Shown here: positions 7,725-14,850 of the stretch, in pieces
Numbering within the stretch: the first letter of the stretch is position 1
How the letters are laid out: the number at the start of each line of letters is the position of its first letter
Origin: Microbacteriaceae bacterium
Lineage (GTDB): Bacteria > Actinomycetota > Actinomycetes > Actinomycetales > Microbacteriaceae
Assembly: GCA_026785785.1 (NCBI GenBank)
Contig: JAJAZI010000069.1
Location: forward strand, 1-18,149
Direction: 5' to 3'
DNA: 18,149 nucleotides
Translations under genes and position numbers: made by a program
The notes under the pieces: generated by a model
What the model saw: the letters and a program-made list of their open reading frames with translations, nothing else
Told to the model about the DNA's origin: nothing
The model's database searches: none

Positions 7725-7976
7725 TCAGCTTACGGCTGCTTCTCCACCCGGTCGGATCTTCGAACTCAACCGGACCCTCTGCCCGCTATTCGAGGATGCC
7801 ACGAGGGTCTCGCCCGATTCACGGGTGAGGGCCGGCATCCTTCCGCCGCTGTCCTCGAAATAGAGGGGGATGGAGTCTCTCAACCAGATTGTGCTCCGGC
7901 CGTCCCCACGTTGGGGTCGTCCCGGTTCCGTCCGGAAACTCCGTCTGAACGAGGGCCCACCCGCCGTGTCGACGTT
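7725..7976 (-). pseudogene. Decayed DUF7882-like small protein (often mislabelled 'ATP-dependent DNA ligase')
   Basis: The - strand frame ending at TGA 7725-7727 contains GDGRSTIWLRDSIPLYF, then GGRMPALTRESGETLVASSN and a tail RPGGEAAVS. From memory this matches the C-terminal half of a ~110-aa Microbacteriaceae family (DUF7882; number recalled, not checked), whose members carry GRSTIWLHPSIPL, SRMPALNREWIEELV and SAN blocks. The usual N-terminal part, with an IYGS-like start and a TLAHL-KLRRGESF block, is not recognisable in frame. Only a scrambled stretch (FFLAENVDTAGGPSFRRSFR) precedes, and no suitable start codon is present. The Trp-Ile-Glu of the helix reads SGE here. I infer a truncated, decaying copy. 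The upstream end also coincides with the promoter region of the + strand gene at 8049. Function of the intact family is unknown. Confidence 0.5.
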
Positions 7977-7996
7977 CTCCGCCAGGAAGAACCTCG

Positions 7997-8002
7997 TACG
8001 CT
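7997..8002 (+). promoter_or_regulatory. Putative -10 box (TACGCT) for the 126-aa membrane protein gene
   Basis: TACGCT lies 46 nt before ATG 8049, identical to the box at 2696. A weak TTCTCC at 7975-7980 stands 16 nt upstream as a possible -35. The leader that would follow contains the AAAGGA ribosome-binding site. Confidence 0.35.
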
Positions 8003-8048
8003 GGAGTCGGAAGCTGCACTGTCGCCAAGGCGAGCCAAAGGACACCTC

Positions 8049-8429
8049 ATGACCGAGCAGGATCTCGTTGCACACTGGGCGGCAGCACGGCGCCACATCA
8101 TCTCTGCGCAGCTTGGGCCGATTTTCCTGCTCACGTCGACGGTCGCGCTTCTGCAGTTCGGACTCGCCGACGCCGATCTCCCGGTGCGGCTTGCCGCCGC
8201 GGGTATCCTGCTCGCCACCGGCATCCTCGGTGCTGCCGCCCAGATCGCGGCGGCTAATGAAGGCGGCGCCATCGCGGCGGACCTCAAGCGGCTCGGGGCG
8301 ACGAGCGCGCTCGGCACCGCGGTAATCGCCGCCGGGCCGTGGGTCAACATCGTGCGGATCCTGACACCTGCACTTTTCGTGCTGATCTTCATCGCGTTAA
8401 TCGTTGCCCTGTTCGTGCCGGGCGCGTGA
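8049..8429 (+). CDS. Small polytopic membrane protein (126 aa), unknown function
   Basis: No family is recognised. After a short cytoplasmic-type N-terminus (MTEQDLVAHWAAARRH) there are about four hydrophobic segments: residues ~20-38 (QLGPIFLLTSTVALLQFG), ~46-68 (VRLAAAGILLATGILGAAAQ), ~86-100 (weaker, SALGTAVIAAGPWV) and ~104-124 (TPALFVLIFIALIVALFV). It is therefore predicted to be an integral membrane protein. Start ATG 8049 is fixed by AAAGGA at 8037-8042 with 6-nt spacing, although the frame is open further upstream. The gene is alone on its strand after the degraded region and converges on the SDR gene with only 17 bp between stops; I see no terminator there. Codon bias matches genuine genes of the window. 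Confidence 0.78.
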   Translation: MTEQDLVAHWAAARRHIISAQLGPIFLLTSTVALLQFGLADADLPVRLAAAGILLATGILGAAAQIAAANEGGAIAADLKRLGATSALGTAVIAAGPWVNIVRILTPALFVLIFIALIVALFVPGA

Positions 8430-8446
8430 GATGCCCCCACCACTGA

Positions 8447-9928
8447 TCACCAGGCTGCTGGCGTGTAATCCTTGAGGAATACGCCATACTGGTCGTTTCC
8501 GAGCTCACCCTGCACGATCGGGTCGTAGACTCGCGCGGCCCCGTCGACGAGGTCGAGTGGGGCGTGGAAACCCTCCTCGGCGAGTCGCACCTTGGTCGGG
8601 TGGGGCCGTTCGTCGGTGATCCAGCCGGTGTCGACACTCGTCATCAGAATGCCGTCGGCCTCGAACATCTCCTTGGCGCTCGTGCGGGTGAGCATGTTCA
8701 GGGCGGCCTTCGCCATGTTCGTGTGCGGATGGCCTGGGCCCTTGTACCCCCGCCCGAATTGCCCTTCCATCGCCGAGACGTTGACGACATAGGTGCGGTC
8801 GGCGGCCGCCGCCGCCATCGCGGGGCGGAGGCGGCTCACGAGCAGGAACGGAGCGGTGACGTTCGCGAGCTGCACCTCGAGCATCTCGAGAGGGTCGACC
8901 CCATCGACGAACTGGGTCCAGCTGTTGGTGTCGTGGTGGTCGGGCACCAGGCCGCCCGCGTCGATCGCGGTGCCGGCGGCGAGCCGCTCGAGCGACGATG
9001 ATCCGGCTGCCATGGCGAGCGAGGTGAGGTCAGCCGCGCTCAGGCCACCGGCGCCGGAGAGGATCGGGTGCGCGCCGACCGATGCGGCGAGCGCCTGGGG
9101 GTGGGTGTCGTTGGTGTGACCGAACGTCAGCAGTTCTGGAAGGTTGCCGTCAGGGAGCGGCGAGGACTCCGCCTCGGCGAGAGGCGCGTACGAGCCGGGG
9201 GAGCGGCGCACCGTCTGGGCGGCGTTGTTGATGAGGATGTCGAGGGGGCCGGCCGCGATCATCGAGTCGGTCAGCCCGATGACCTGGGCCGGGTCACGCA
9301 GGTCGATGCCGACGATCCGCAGCCGGTGCAGCCATTCCGGGGAATCGGGGAGCCCGGAGAAGCGGCGCACGGCGTCGCGCGGGAACCGCGTGGTGATGGT
9401 CGTGTGGGCGCCATCCCGCAGCAGCCGCAAGGCGATATGCATGCCGATCTTCGCCCGCCCGCCGGTGAGCAGCGCCGACCGGCCGGACAGGTCGGTGCGG
9501 GCATCCCGCTTCGCATGGCTGAGCGCCGCGCAGTCGGGGCACAGCTGGTGGTAGAAGGAGTCGACCTGTGTGTAGCGCTGCTTGCAGATGTAGCACGGGC
9601 GCGACTTGATGAGCAGGCCGGGCGTCATCGCTCCGGTCGTGACAGCGAGAGGGATGCCCCGCGTCTCGTCGTCGATCCGGTCCGGCGCGCCCGTCGCCGT
9701 TGCGGCGACGACGGCGCGGTCGGCGTCAGCGATGACCGCGCGCTTCTCCAGCCGGCGGTTCTTCTTCACCGACTTGAACATCCGCGCGGTCGCCCGCCGG
9801 ATGGCGATGAAATCGGGGTGCTCCTCGTCGAGGCTGTCGAGCTGGGCGAGCACGCTCAGGGTGAGTGCGAGGTCGCTGGGGTCGATTCCGCCCGGGGCTT
9901 GGACGGTTGTTTCAGTCTCCGAAGTCAC
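8447..9928 (-). CDS. SDR-family oxidoreductase with N-terminal zinc finger and atypical active site
   Basis: Predicted cytosolic NAD(P)-dependent short-chain dehydrogenase-like protein of about 493 aa, roughly twice a classical SDR. Residues 1-110 are a charged N-terminal region. Next comes a four-cysteine zinc finger (Cys112, Cys115, Cys130, Cys133 in PCYICKQRY...QLCPDCA). The Rossmann part follows, with TGGRAKIG (155-162) for cofactor binding and NNAA (234-237), then a long insertion. The catalytic region has Ser385 in VVNVSAMEGQ, but the YxxxK motif reads TNMAK (403-407): Lys is kept and Tyr replaced by Thr. As I recall, HPHTNMAKAALNM is shared by related proteins in plants and fungi. The start is taken as GTG 9928, because a TACACT box ends 5 nt before it; TTG 9934 in the same frame is the alternative. 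Substrate is unknown. Confidence 0.9.
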   Translation of the reverse strand: MTSETETTVQAPGGIDPSDLALTLSVLAQLDSLDEEHPDFIAIRRATARMFKSVKKNRRLEKRAVIADADRAVVAATATGAPDRIDDETRGIPLAVTTGAMTPGLLIKSRPCYICKQRYTQVDSFYHQLCPDCAALSHAKRDARTDLSGRSALLTGGRAKIGMHIALRLLRDGAHTTITTRFPRDAVRRFSGLPDSPEWLHRLRIVGIDLRDPAQVIGLTDSMIAAGPLDILINNAAQTVRRSPGSYAPLAEAESSPLPDGNLPELLTFGHTNDTHPQALAASVGAHPILSGAGGLSAADLTSLAMAAGSSSLERLAAGTAIDAGGLVPDHHDTNSWTQFVDGVDPLEMLEVQLANVTAPFLLVSRLRPAMAAAAADRTYVVNVSAMEGQFGRGYKGPGHPHTNMAKAALNMLTRTSAKEMFEADGILMTSVDTGWITDERPHPTKVRLAEEGFHAPLDLVDGAARVYDPIVQGELGNDQYGVFLKDYTPAAW

Positions 9929-9933
9929 AGTCA

Positions 9934-9939
9934 AGTGTA
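9934..9939 (-). promoter_or_regulatory. Putative -10 box (TACACT) for the SDR gene
   Basis: Read on the - strand, TACACT is followed by 5 nt and then GTG at 9928, close to the leaderless spacing seen for proA. If this box is used, the upstream TTG at 9934 would overlap it and could not be the start. No -35 is evident. Confidence 0.35.
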
Positions 9940-10029
9940 CCCGCCTTGTCCGGGCGCCCTCCCGGCCGGGCGCCGACCCTCATCCAAGAATGGCGCGATG
10001 CGGGTACGGGACTGTGGCACGGTGGACAC

Positions 10030-10968
10030 ATGGCCAGAACGAAGCTCCTGCTCGACTGCGATCCGGGGCTCGACGACGCCCTCGCTCTGCTCCTCGCCCA
10101 CAGCGACCCGAGCCTCGAGCTCGTCGCCGTCACCACTGTGGGCGGAAACGTCGACCTCGCGAGCACCACCAGGAACGCGCGTGCGCTGCGGGAGTATCTC
10201 GGCTTCGTGGACGTGCCGATCGCCGCGGGCGCCGCCGAGCCGCTCGTCCGGATCGCCGCGAACGCCGCCCACGTGCACGGCGAGGCCGGACTCGGCAACG
10301 TTCGACTGCCCGCGGCGACGCTTCCGGCATCCGACCGGCACGCCGTCGACCTCATCATCGAGACGCTCCGCGCGGCGCCCGGCGAGGTGCACCTCGTCGC
10401 AACCGGCCCGCTCACGAACATCGCCCTGGCGCTTGCCCGGGAGCCGAGGATCGCCGGGTGGTCGGCCTCGTTCGTGATTATGGGCGGATCGTTCACCCGC
10501 GGCAATGCGACCGTCGCCGCCGAATTCAACATCTACGCCGATCCGGAGGCCGCCGCGGCCGTCTTCGCAGCCGGCTGGCAGGTCGTGATGATCGGCCTCG
10601 ACCTGACCCTTCAGGCGATCGCGACGCCACGGATCGTCGATCGGATGCGGCGCCTCGGCCCGCTCGGCGCCGACTTCGTAGTGCCGCTCGCAACCTTCTG
10701 GGCTGATCCGAACGACGCCGACTGGTCCGGCCAGGCCGTGCACGACGTCTGCGCCGTCGCCTACATCGCGCGGCCCGAGCTGTTCCGGTCGCGCTCGGCC
10801 CGCGTCGACGTCGAGACCCAGGGGCAGTTCACCTCCGGCATGACGGTCGTCGATTTCGCCGCCTCGGCCCCCAACGCGATCGTTCCGGTCGAGATCGACG
10901 TCGCGGGGTTCTGGGACTATGTTCACGACGCCTGGCAGCACGCCGCCGACGGGCATCCCAATGACTGA
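10030..10968 (+). CDS. Inosine/uridine-preferring-type nucleoside hydrolase
   Basis: Hydrolyses the N-glycosidic bond of ribonucleosides to free base and ribose for nucleoside salvage in the cytosol. The 312-aa length is typical. The calcium-binding signature LDCDPGLDDALAL is at residues 8-20 (Asp9, Asp11, Asp15, Asp16). It is followed by VTTVGGNVDL, HVHGEAGLGN, a TGPLTNIALAL block, MGGSF, EFNIYADPEAA (the family's NxxxDPEA) and the late active-site His in VHDVCAVAYI. Substrate preference (purine, pyrimidine or broad) cannot be read from the sequence. ATG 10030 begins just before the first strand; GGTGG at 10021-10025 may serve as a weak ribosome-binding site. Its end overlaps the next gene's ATG by 8 nt, suggesting translational coupling with the helicase. 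It is divergent from the SDR gene, about 100 bp apart. Confidence 0.93.
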   Translation: MARTKLLLDCDPGLDDALALLLAHSDPSLELVAVTTVGGNVDLASTTRNARALREYLGFVDVPIAAGAAEPLVRIAANAAHVHGEAGLGNVRLPAATLPASDRHAVDLIIETLRAAPGEVHLVATGPLTNIALALAREPRIAGWSASFVIMGGSFTRGNATVAAEFNIYADPEAAAAVFAAGWQVVMIGLDLTLQAIATPRIVDRMRRLGPLGADFVVPLATFWADPNDADWSGQAVHDVCAVAYIARPELFRSRSARVDVETQGQFTSGMTVVDFAASAPNAIVPVEIDVAGFWDYVHDAWQHAADGHPND

Positions 10969-13474
10969 GCCGCTGCTCGCCCGCGCGCCGGCCCACTTCG
11001 ACCCGGATGCCGTCTACGCGGCATTCGAGGGCTGGGCGGGCGAGCGCGGCCTCGCCCTCTATCCGGCGCAGGCGGAAGCCCTCATCGAGATCGTCTCCGG
11101 CGCGAACGTCATCCTGAGCACCCCCACAGGCACCGGCAAGTCGCTCGTGGCGATCGGGGCCCACTTCGCCGCCCTCGCGGAGGGCAAGCGCAGCTACTAC
11201 ACCGCGCCGATCAAGGCGCTCGTGTCCGAGAAGTTCTTTGCGCTCGTCGACGTCTTCGGAGCCGAGAACGTGGGCATGGTCACCGGCGACTCGTCGGTCA
11301 ACCCTGACGCCCCGATCATCTGCTGTACCGCGGAGATCCTCGCGAACCTCGCCTTGCGGCACGGCGAAGACAGCGACGTCGACCAGGTCGTCATGGACGA
11401 GTTCCACTTCTACTCCGATCCGCAACGCGGCTGGGCCTGGCAGGTTCCCCTGCTGACCCTCCCGCGGGTGCAATTCATCCTCATGTCGGCGACCCTGGGC
11501 GACGTCGGCTGGCTGTCGACCGACCTCAGGGCCAGAACCGACCGCGACACCGCGGTCATCACCGGGGTCGAGCGGCCCGTGCCGCTGCACTACCACTACG
11601 AGACGAGCCCGGTTCAGGAGACCGTCGAGGAGCTCATGTCCACGGGCCAGGCCCCCATCTACATCGTGCACTTCTCTCAGGCGGCCGCGCTCGAGCGCGC
11701 GCAGGCGCTCACGAGCATCAAGGTCGCGACGAGGGAACAGCGCGACCTCATCGCCGAGACGATCGGCGGGTTCCGCTTCACCACGAGTTTCGGCACGACG
11801 CTCGGCCGGCTGGTGCGCGCTGGAATCGGCGTGCACCACGCCGGGATGCTGCCGAAGTACCGAAGGCTCGTCGAGCAACTCGCCCAGCAGGGCCTCCTGC
11901 GGGTCATCTGCGGCACGGACACCCTCGGCGTCGGCATCAACGTGCCGATTCGCACCGTGCTGCTCACGGCGCTCACGAAGTTCGACGGAACTAGGATGCG
12001 GCAGCTCAGCGCGCGCGAGTTCCATCAGGTCGCTGGCCGCGCGGGCCGGGCGGGCTTCGACACCGCCGGCACGGTGTCCGGCCAGGCGCCCGACCACGAG
12101 GTCGAGAACGCGCGGCTCGTCGCGCGCGCCGGCGACGACGCCAAGAAGCTCAAACGCGTCGTGCGCAAGCGCGCCCCGGAGGGCTTTGTGTCGTGGGGCG
12201 AGCCGAGCTTCCACAGGCTCATCGCCGCGGAACCGGAGACGCTCACCTCGAGCATGCAGGTCACGCACGCGATGCTGCTCAACATCATCGGCAGGGGAGG
12301 CGATTCGTTCCAGATCGCCCGCGACCTCATCTTCGACAACCACGAGCCCTACAAGCGCCAGCTCGCGCTCGCCCGCCAGGCGCTCGCGATCTACCGCACC
12401 CTCCGCACCGCCGAGATCGTCGAGCAGGTCGGCGGCGGCATCGGCGGGGAGGCGAGCATCCGCCTCACCGTCGACCTGCAGCCGAACTTCGCCCTCAACC
12501 AGCCGCTGTCACCGTTCGCCCTCGCGGTGTTCGACCTCCTCGAACAGGATTCGCCGACCTACGCGCTCGACATGATCTCGGTGCTCGAGTCGACGCTTGA
12601 CGACCCGCGTCCCGTGATCTCGCAGCAACAGTTCATCGCCCGCGGGGAGGCCGTCGCCGCGATGAAGGCCGAGGGCATCGAGTACGACCAGCGAATGGAG
12701 CTGCTCGAGTCCATCACGCATCCCAAGCCGCTCGAGGAGCTGCTCAGCGAGGCGTTCCACACCTACAGTCGGTCGCAGCCGTGGATCGGCGACTTCGAGC
12801 TGAGCCCGAAGTCGGTTGTGCGGGACCTCTACGAGCGGGCGATGACCTTCGTCGACTACATCAACTTCTACAAGCTCGCCCGGTCGGAGGGGCTCGTACT
12901 GCGCTACCTCTCCGACGCCTACCGGGCGGCGCGCCAGACCATCCCGAACGAGATGAAGACCGAGGAACTGGTCGACATCATCGAGTGGCTCGGTGAGCTC
13001 GTCCGCCAGGTCGACTCGAGTCTGCTCGACGAGTGGGAGGCGATGACGAGCCTCGTGCCCGGCGCCGACCCCGACGCGCCGGTTCTTCCGCCGACACCCA
13101 AGGGCGTGACCGGAAACGCACGGGCCTTCCGGGTGCTCGTGCGCAACGAGATGTTCCGGCGGGTGCAGCTCGCCGCCCTCGAGCGCTGGGACGACCTCGG
13201 AGAGCTCGATGCGGCATCCGGGTTCAACGCGGACGCCTGGGCGGATGCCCTCGACCCCTACTTCGACCTGCACGACCAGATCGGCACGCACAGCGACGCC
13301 CGCGGGTCGGCGATGCTCGTCGTCGAGGAGGGACCGGCCGAGTGGAGAGTGCGGCAGATCCTCGCCGATCCTGAGGGCGACCACGACTGGTCGATCGCAG
13401 CGATCGTGGATCTGGAAGAATCCAACGCGGCAGGCGTTGCAGTAGTCAGGGTCACCTCGGTTGGGATGTCGTGA
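10961..13474 (+). CDS. Ski2-like DEAD/DEAH-box helicase with DUF3516-type C-terminus
   Basis: An 837-aa superfamily 2 helicase, predicted to use ATP to unwind or remodel RNA or DNA in the cytosol. Motif I is STPTGTGKS (53-61, Lys60). TAPIKALVSEKF is motif Ia, DEFH (146-149) is the Walker B box, and SAT (176-178) is motif III. HHAGMLPKYR (292-301) and GTDTLGVGINVPI (318-330) lie in RecA domain 2, and QVAGRAGRAGF (356-366) is motif VI with its arginine fingers. The remaining ~450 residues match in layout the DUF3516 region found behind such helicases in Actinobacteria, as I recall; no zinc finger or nuclease motif is visible. ATG 10961 overlaps the nucleoside hydrolase end by 8 nt. The stop overlaps an alternative GTG start of the flavin reductase gene. 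The physiological substrate is unknown. Confidence 0.93.
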   Translation: MTEPLLARAPAHFDPDAVYAAFEGWAGERGLALYPAQAEALIEIVSGANVILSTPTGTGKSLVAIGAHFAALAEGKRSYYTAPIKALVSEKFFALVDVFGAENVGMVTGDSSVNPDAPIICCTAEILANLALRHGEDSDVDQVVMDEFHFYSDPQRGWAWQVPLLTLPRVQFILMSATLGDVGWLSTDLRARTDRDTAVITGVERPVPLHYHYETSPVQETVEELMSTGQAPIYIVHFSQAAALERAQALTSIKVATREQRDLIAETIGGFRFTTSFGTTLGRLVRAGIGVHHAGMLPKYRRLVEQLAQQGLLRVICGTDTLGVGINVPIRTVLLTALTKFDGTRMRQLSAREFHQVAGRAGRAGFDTAGTVSGQAPDHEVENARLVARAGDDAKKLKRVVRKRAPEGFVSWGEPSFHRLIAAEPETLTSSMQVTHAMLLNIIGRGGDSFQIARDLIFDNHEPYKRQLALARQALAIYRTLRTAEIVEQVGGGIGGEASIRLTVDLQPNFALNQPLSPFALAVFDLLEQDSPTYALDMISVLESTLDDPRPVISQQQFIARGEAVAAMKAEGIEYDQRMELLESITHPKPLEELLSEAFHTYSRSQPWIGDFELSPKSVVRDLYERAMTFVDYINFYKLARSEGLVLRYLSDAYRAARQTIPNEMKTEELVDIIEWLGELVRQVDSSLLDEWEAMTSLVPGADPDAPVLPPTPKGVTGNARAFRVLVRNEMFRRVQLAALERWDDLGELDAASGFNADAWADALDPYFDLHDQIGTHSDARGSAMLVVEEGPAEWRVRQILADPEGDHDWSIAAIVDLEESNAAGVAVVRVTSVGMS

Positions 13475-13497
13475 CCGGCCGGGACGAAGGAGCCAGT

Positions 13498-14115
13498 ATG
13501 GAACGCCGAGATTCAGCGGAGCAGGGCGAGGCGGATGCCGTGGGAGTGACGACGGGCCGCATCCACGTGCTCGACGACAGCGAGAGCGTGCTCGGATCGG
13601 AGGAGTTCAAGGCCGCCTTCCGCACGCATCCGGCCGGCGTCGCGCTCATCACCGCGGATGCCGGCGACGGCCCGGTGGCGCTGACCGCGACGTCGGTGTT
13701 CTCGGTGAGTGCCGAGCCGCCGCTGTTGGTGTTCTCCCTCTCGGCGCTGTCGTCGAGCACCCCGACGCTCATGCGCGCCGACACGGTTGTCGTGCACCTG
13801 CTCACCGCGGCGCAGCTCGACCTCGCGCTTCTCGGCGCCACGAGCGGAGTCGACCGTTTCGCCGATACCTCGATCTGGTCGCGTTTGCCGACGGACGAGC
13901 CGTACTTCACCGCCGCGCCTGTCTGGATCAGGGGCCGGGTGGTCGACCGCATGGAGGCTGGCGCCTCGACCGTGCTTGCCGTCGAGGCGCTCGAGGCGCG
14001 CACTCCGGAGCGGGGAAGCCCGGAGGCAGATGCCGAGCGGCTGCGACCGCTCGTCTACCACAATCGCACGTGGCACGTACTGAGCGAGGGCTCGAAGCTC
14101 AGCCCGGGCGTGTGA
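13498..14115 (+). CDS. Flavin reductase-like FMN-binding protein
   Basis: A 205-aa protein of the flavin-reductase/FMN-binding split-barrel family, which reduces FMN or FAD with NAD(P)H, usually to feed a partner monooxygenase. The family pattern is seen in FKAAFRTHPAGVALIT, VALTATSVFSVSAEPPLLVF, SLSALSSSTPTL, VHLLTAAQLDLA, and later WIRGRVVDRM and PLVYHNRTWHVL near the end. ATG 13498 is preferred because AAGGAG (13487-13492) sits 5 nt before it. GTG 13471 in the same frame, which overlaps the helicase stop as GTGA, would add nine residues. It lies at the end of the nucleoside hydrolase-helicase run and converges on the ferredoxin-reductase-like gene with only 3 nt between stop codons. No monooxygenase partner is visible in the window, so its electron acceptor is unknown. 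Confidence 0.88.
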   Translation: MERRDSAEQGEADAVGVTTGRIHVLDDSESVLGSEEFKAAFRTHPAGVALITADAGDGPVALTATSVFSVSAEPPLLVFSLSALSSSTPTLMRADTVVVHLLTAAQLDLALLGATSGVDRFADTSIWSRLPTDEPYFTAAPVWIRGRVVDRMEAGASTVLAVEALEARTPERGSPEADAERLRPLVYHNRTWHVLSEGSKLSPGV

Positions 14116-14118
14116 GGG

Positions 14119-14850
14119 TCAGCCGCCGTAGCGCTCGGTCTTGATGTGATCGGCGGGGTGGCTGGCTTCGACGAGCCACTGCGTGACTGACTCGACGAAC
14201 GGGGACGCCCCGCACACGTAGACCTCGGCGCCGACCGGGGGCGGGAACGCGGCCGCGACGGTGCGATCGCGGTCGAGGCGGGCCGGCGGAGAGGGCCAGC
14301 CCTCGGGTGCCGCGCGGCTGTAGGCCCAGGCGAGCTGGAGGGCCGGGTCGTCCCGCTCGAGCCGCATCAGTTCGTCGCGGAACAGCGCGAGCGCGGGGGA
14401 GCGCACCGAGTAGAGCAGCCGGAACGGTGTGACGCTCGCCGTCTCGGCGTGCGTGCGGATCATCGACATCAGCGGAACGATGCCCGAACCGCCGCCGATG
14501 AGCTGCACCGCGCGCGGCGGGGGAGCGGGCGCGGTCTCCGGCCTCCAGACGAACCAACCGCCGGACGGGCCGCGGATCTCGATGCGGTCGCCGGCGCTCA
14601 GCTGGTCGATGAGGTACGGGGAGACCTCGCCGTCGTCGAGGCGGTCGACCGTGATCTCGAGGCGCCCCGACGGTGCCGAGGATGAGATCGAGTAGGAGCG
14701 CACCGCCGTGTAGCCGTCCTCCGCGGTGAGCCGCACGTCCACATGCTGGCCCGCGACGTGTCCGGGCCACCCCTCGATGTCGAGCCCGACGGTTCTGGCC
14801 TCACTTGTTTCCCGCCGCGCCGATACGACGCGGGCAGGCCTCCAGCTCAC
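14119..14850 (-). CDS. FAD/NAD(P)H oxidoreductase (ferredoxin reductase-like)
   Basis: A 243-aa protein of the ferredoxin-NADP reductase superfamily. The FAD-binding RSYS motif is at residues 51-54 (VRSYSISSSAP). A GDRIEIRGPSGGWF loop follows, then the nucleotide-binding GGGSGIVPLMSM (119-130), and a C-terminal EVYVCGASPFVESV block before a short ERYGG end. There is no 2Fe-2S ferredoxin domain, so it must pass electrons to a separate partner. The GTG start at 14850 overlaps the stop of the upstream molybdoprotein gene by 4 nt (GTGA), implying translational coupling. I infer that it supplies or takes electrons for that molybdoenzyme; pairing of a small sulfite-oxidase-like protein with such a reductase recurs in Actinobacteria. 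It is cytosolic, as no signal peptide is seen. Confidence 0.92.
   Translation of the reverse strand: MSWRPARVVSARRETSEARTVGLDIEGWPGHVAGQHVDVRLTAEDGYTAVRSYSISSSAPSGRLEITVDRLDDGEVSPYLIDQLSAGDRIEIRGPSGGWFVWRPETAPAPPPRAVQLIGGGSGIVPLMSMIRTHAETASVTPFRLLYSVRSPALALFRDELMRLERDDPALQLAWAYSRAAPEGWPSPPARLDRDRTVAAAFPPPVGAEVYVCGASPFVESVTQWLVEASHPADHIKTERYGG

Larger units (their letters stand above)
6761..8048. other. Gene-poor region between tRNA-Ala and the 126-aa membrane protein gene
   Basis: About 1.3 kb without a full-length gene I can defend. It contains the short repeats, a possible small - strand membrane peptide gene, a GGCA microsatellite, a hairpin and a decayed DUF7882-like gene, listed separately. 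Other - strand pieces look like remnants. One covers about 7690-7530 and reads as coding, with segments such as VTGDRTADAVLRYGRA and ITPTSQLLIATEAP in good codon bias. Another covers about 7430-7350 and contains YGSFDWKNTEKPNVNYDES, in a frame different from its neighbours. A third covers about 6960-6850 (LPDVLDDIAPESVVEVNRG). They lie in different frames and lack starts, consistent with erosion of one or more small genes. I cannot identify them beyond the DUF7882-like piece. Confidence 0.6.

Noticed and set aside
6646..8048. Genomic island inserted at tRNA-Ala
   Set aside because: No integrase, transposase or repeated tRNA 3' end was found in the window. Only decayed fragments are present, so it is kept as a possibility in the findings and not annotated.
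9068..10477. Long open + strand frame across the SDR and nucleoside hydrolase starts
   Set aside because: It crosses a divergent promoter region and is antisense to the SDR's zinc finger; no recognisable domain.
10829..12343. Long - strand frame opposite the helicase
   Set aside because: The helicase motifs on the + strand are unambiguous; the antisense product is low complexity.
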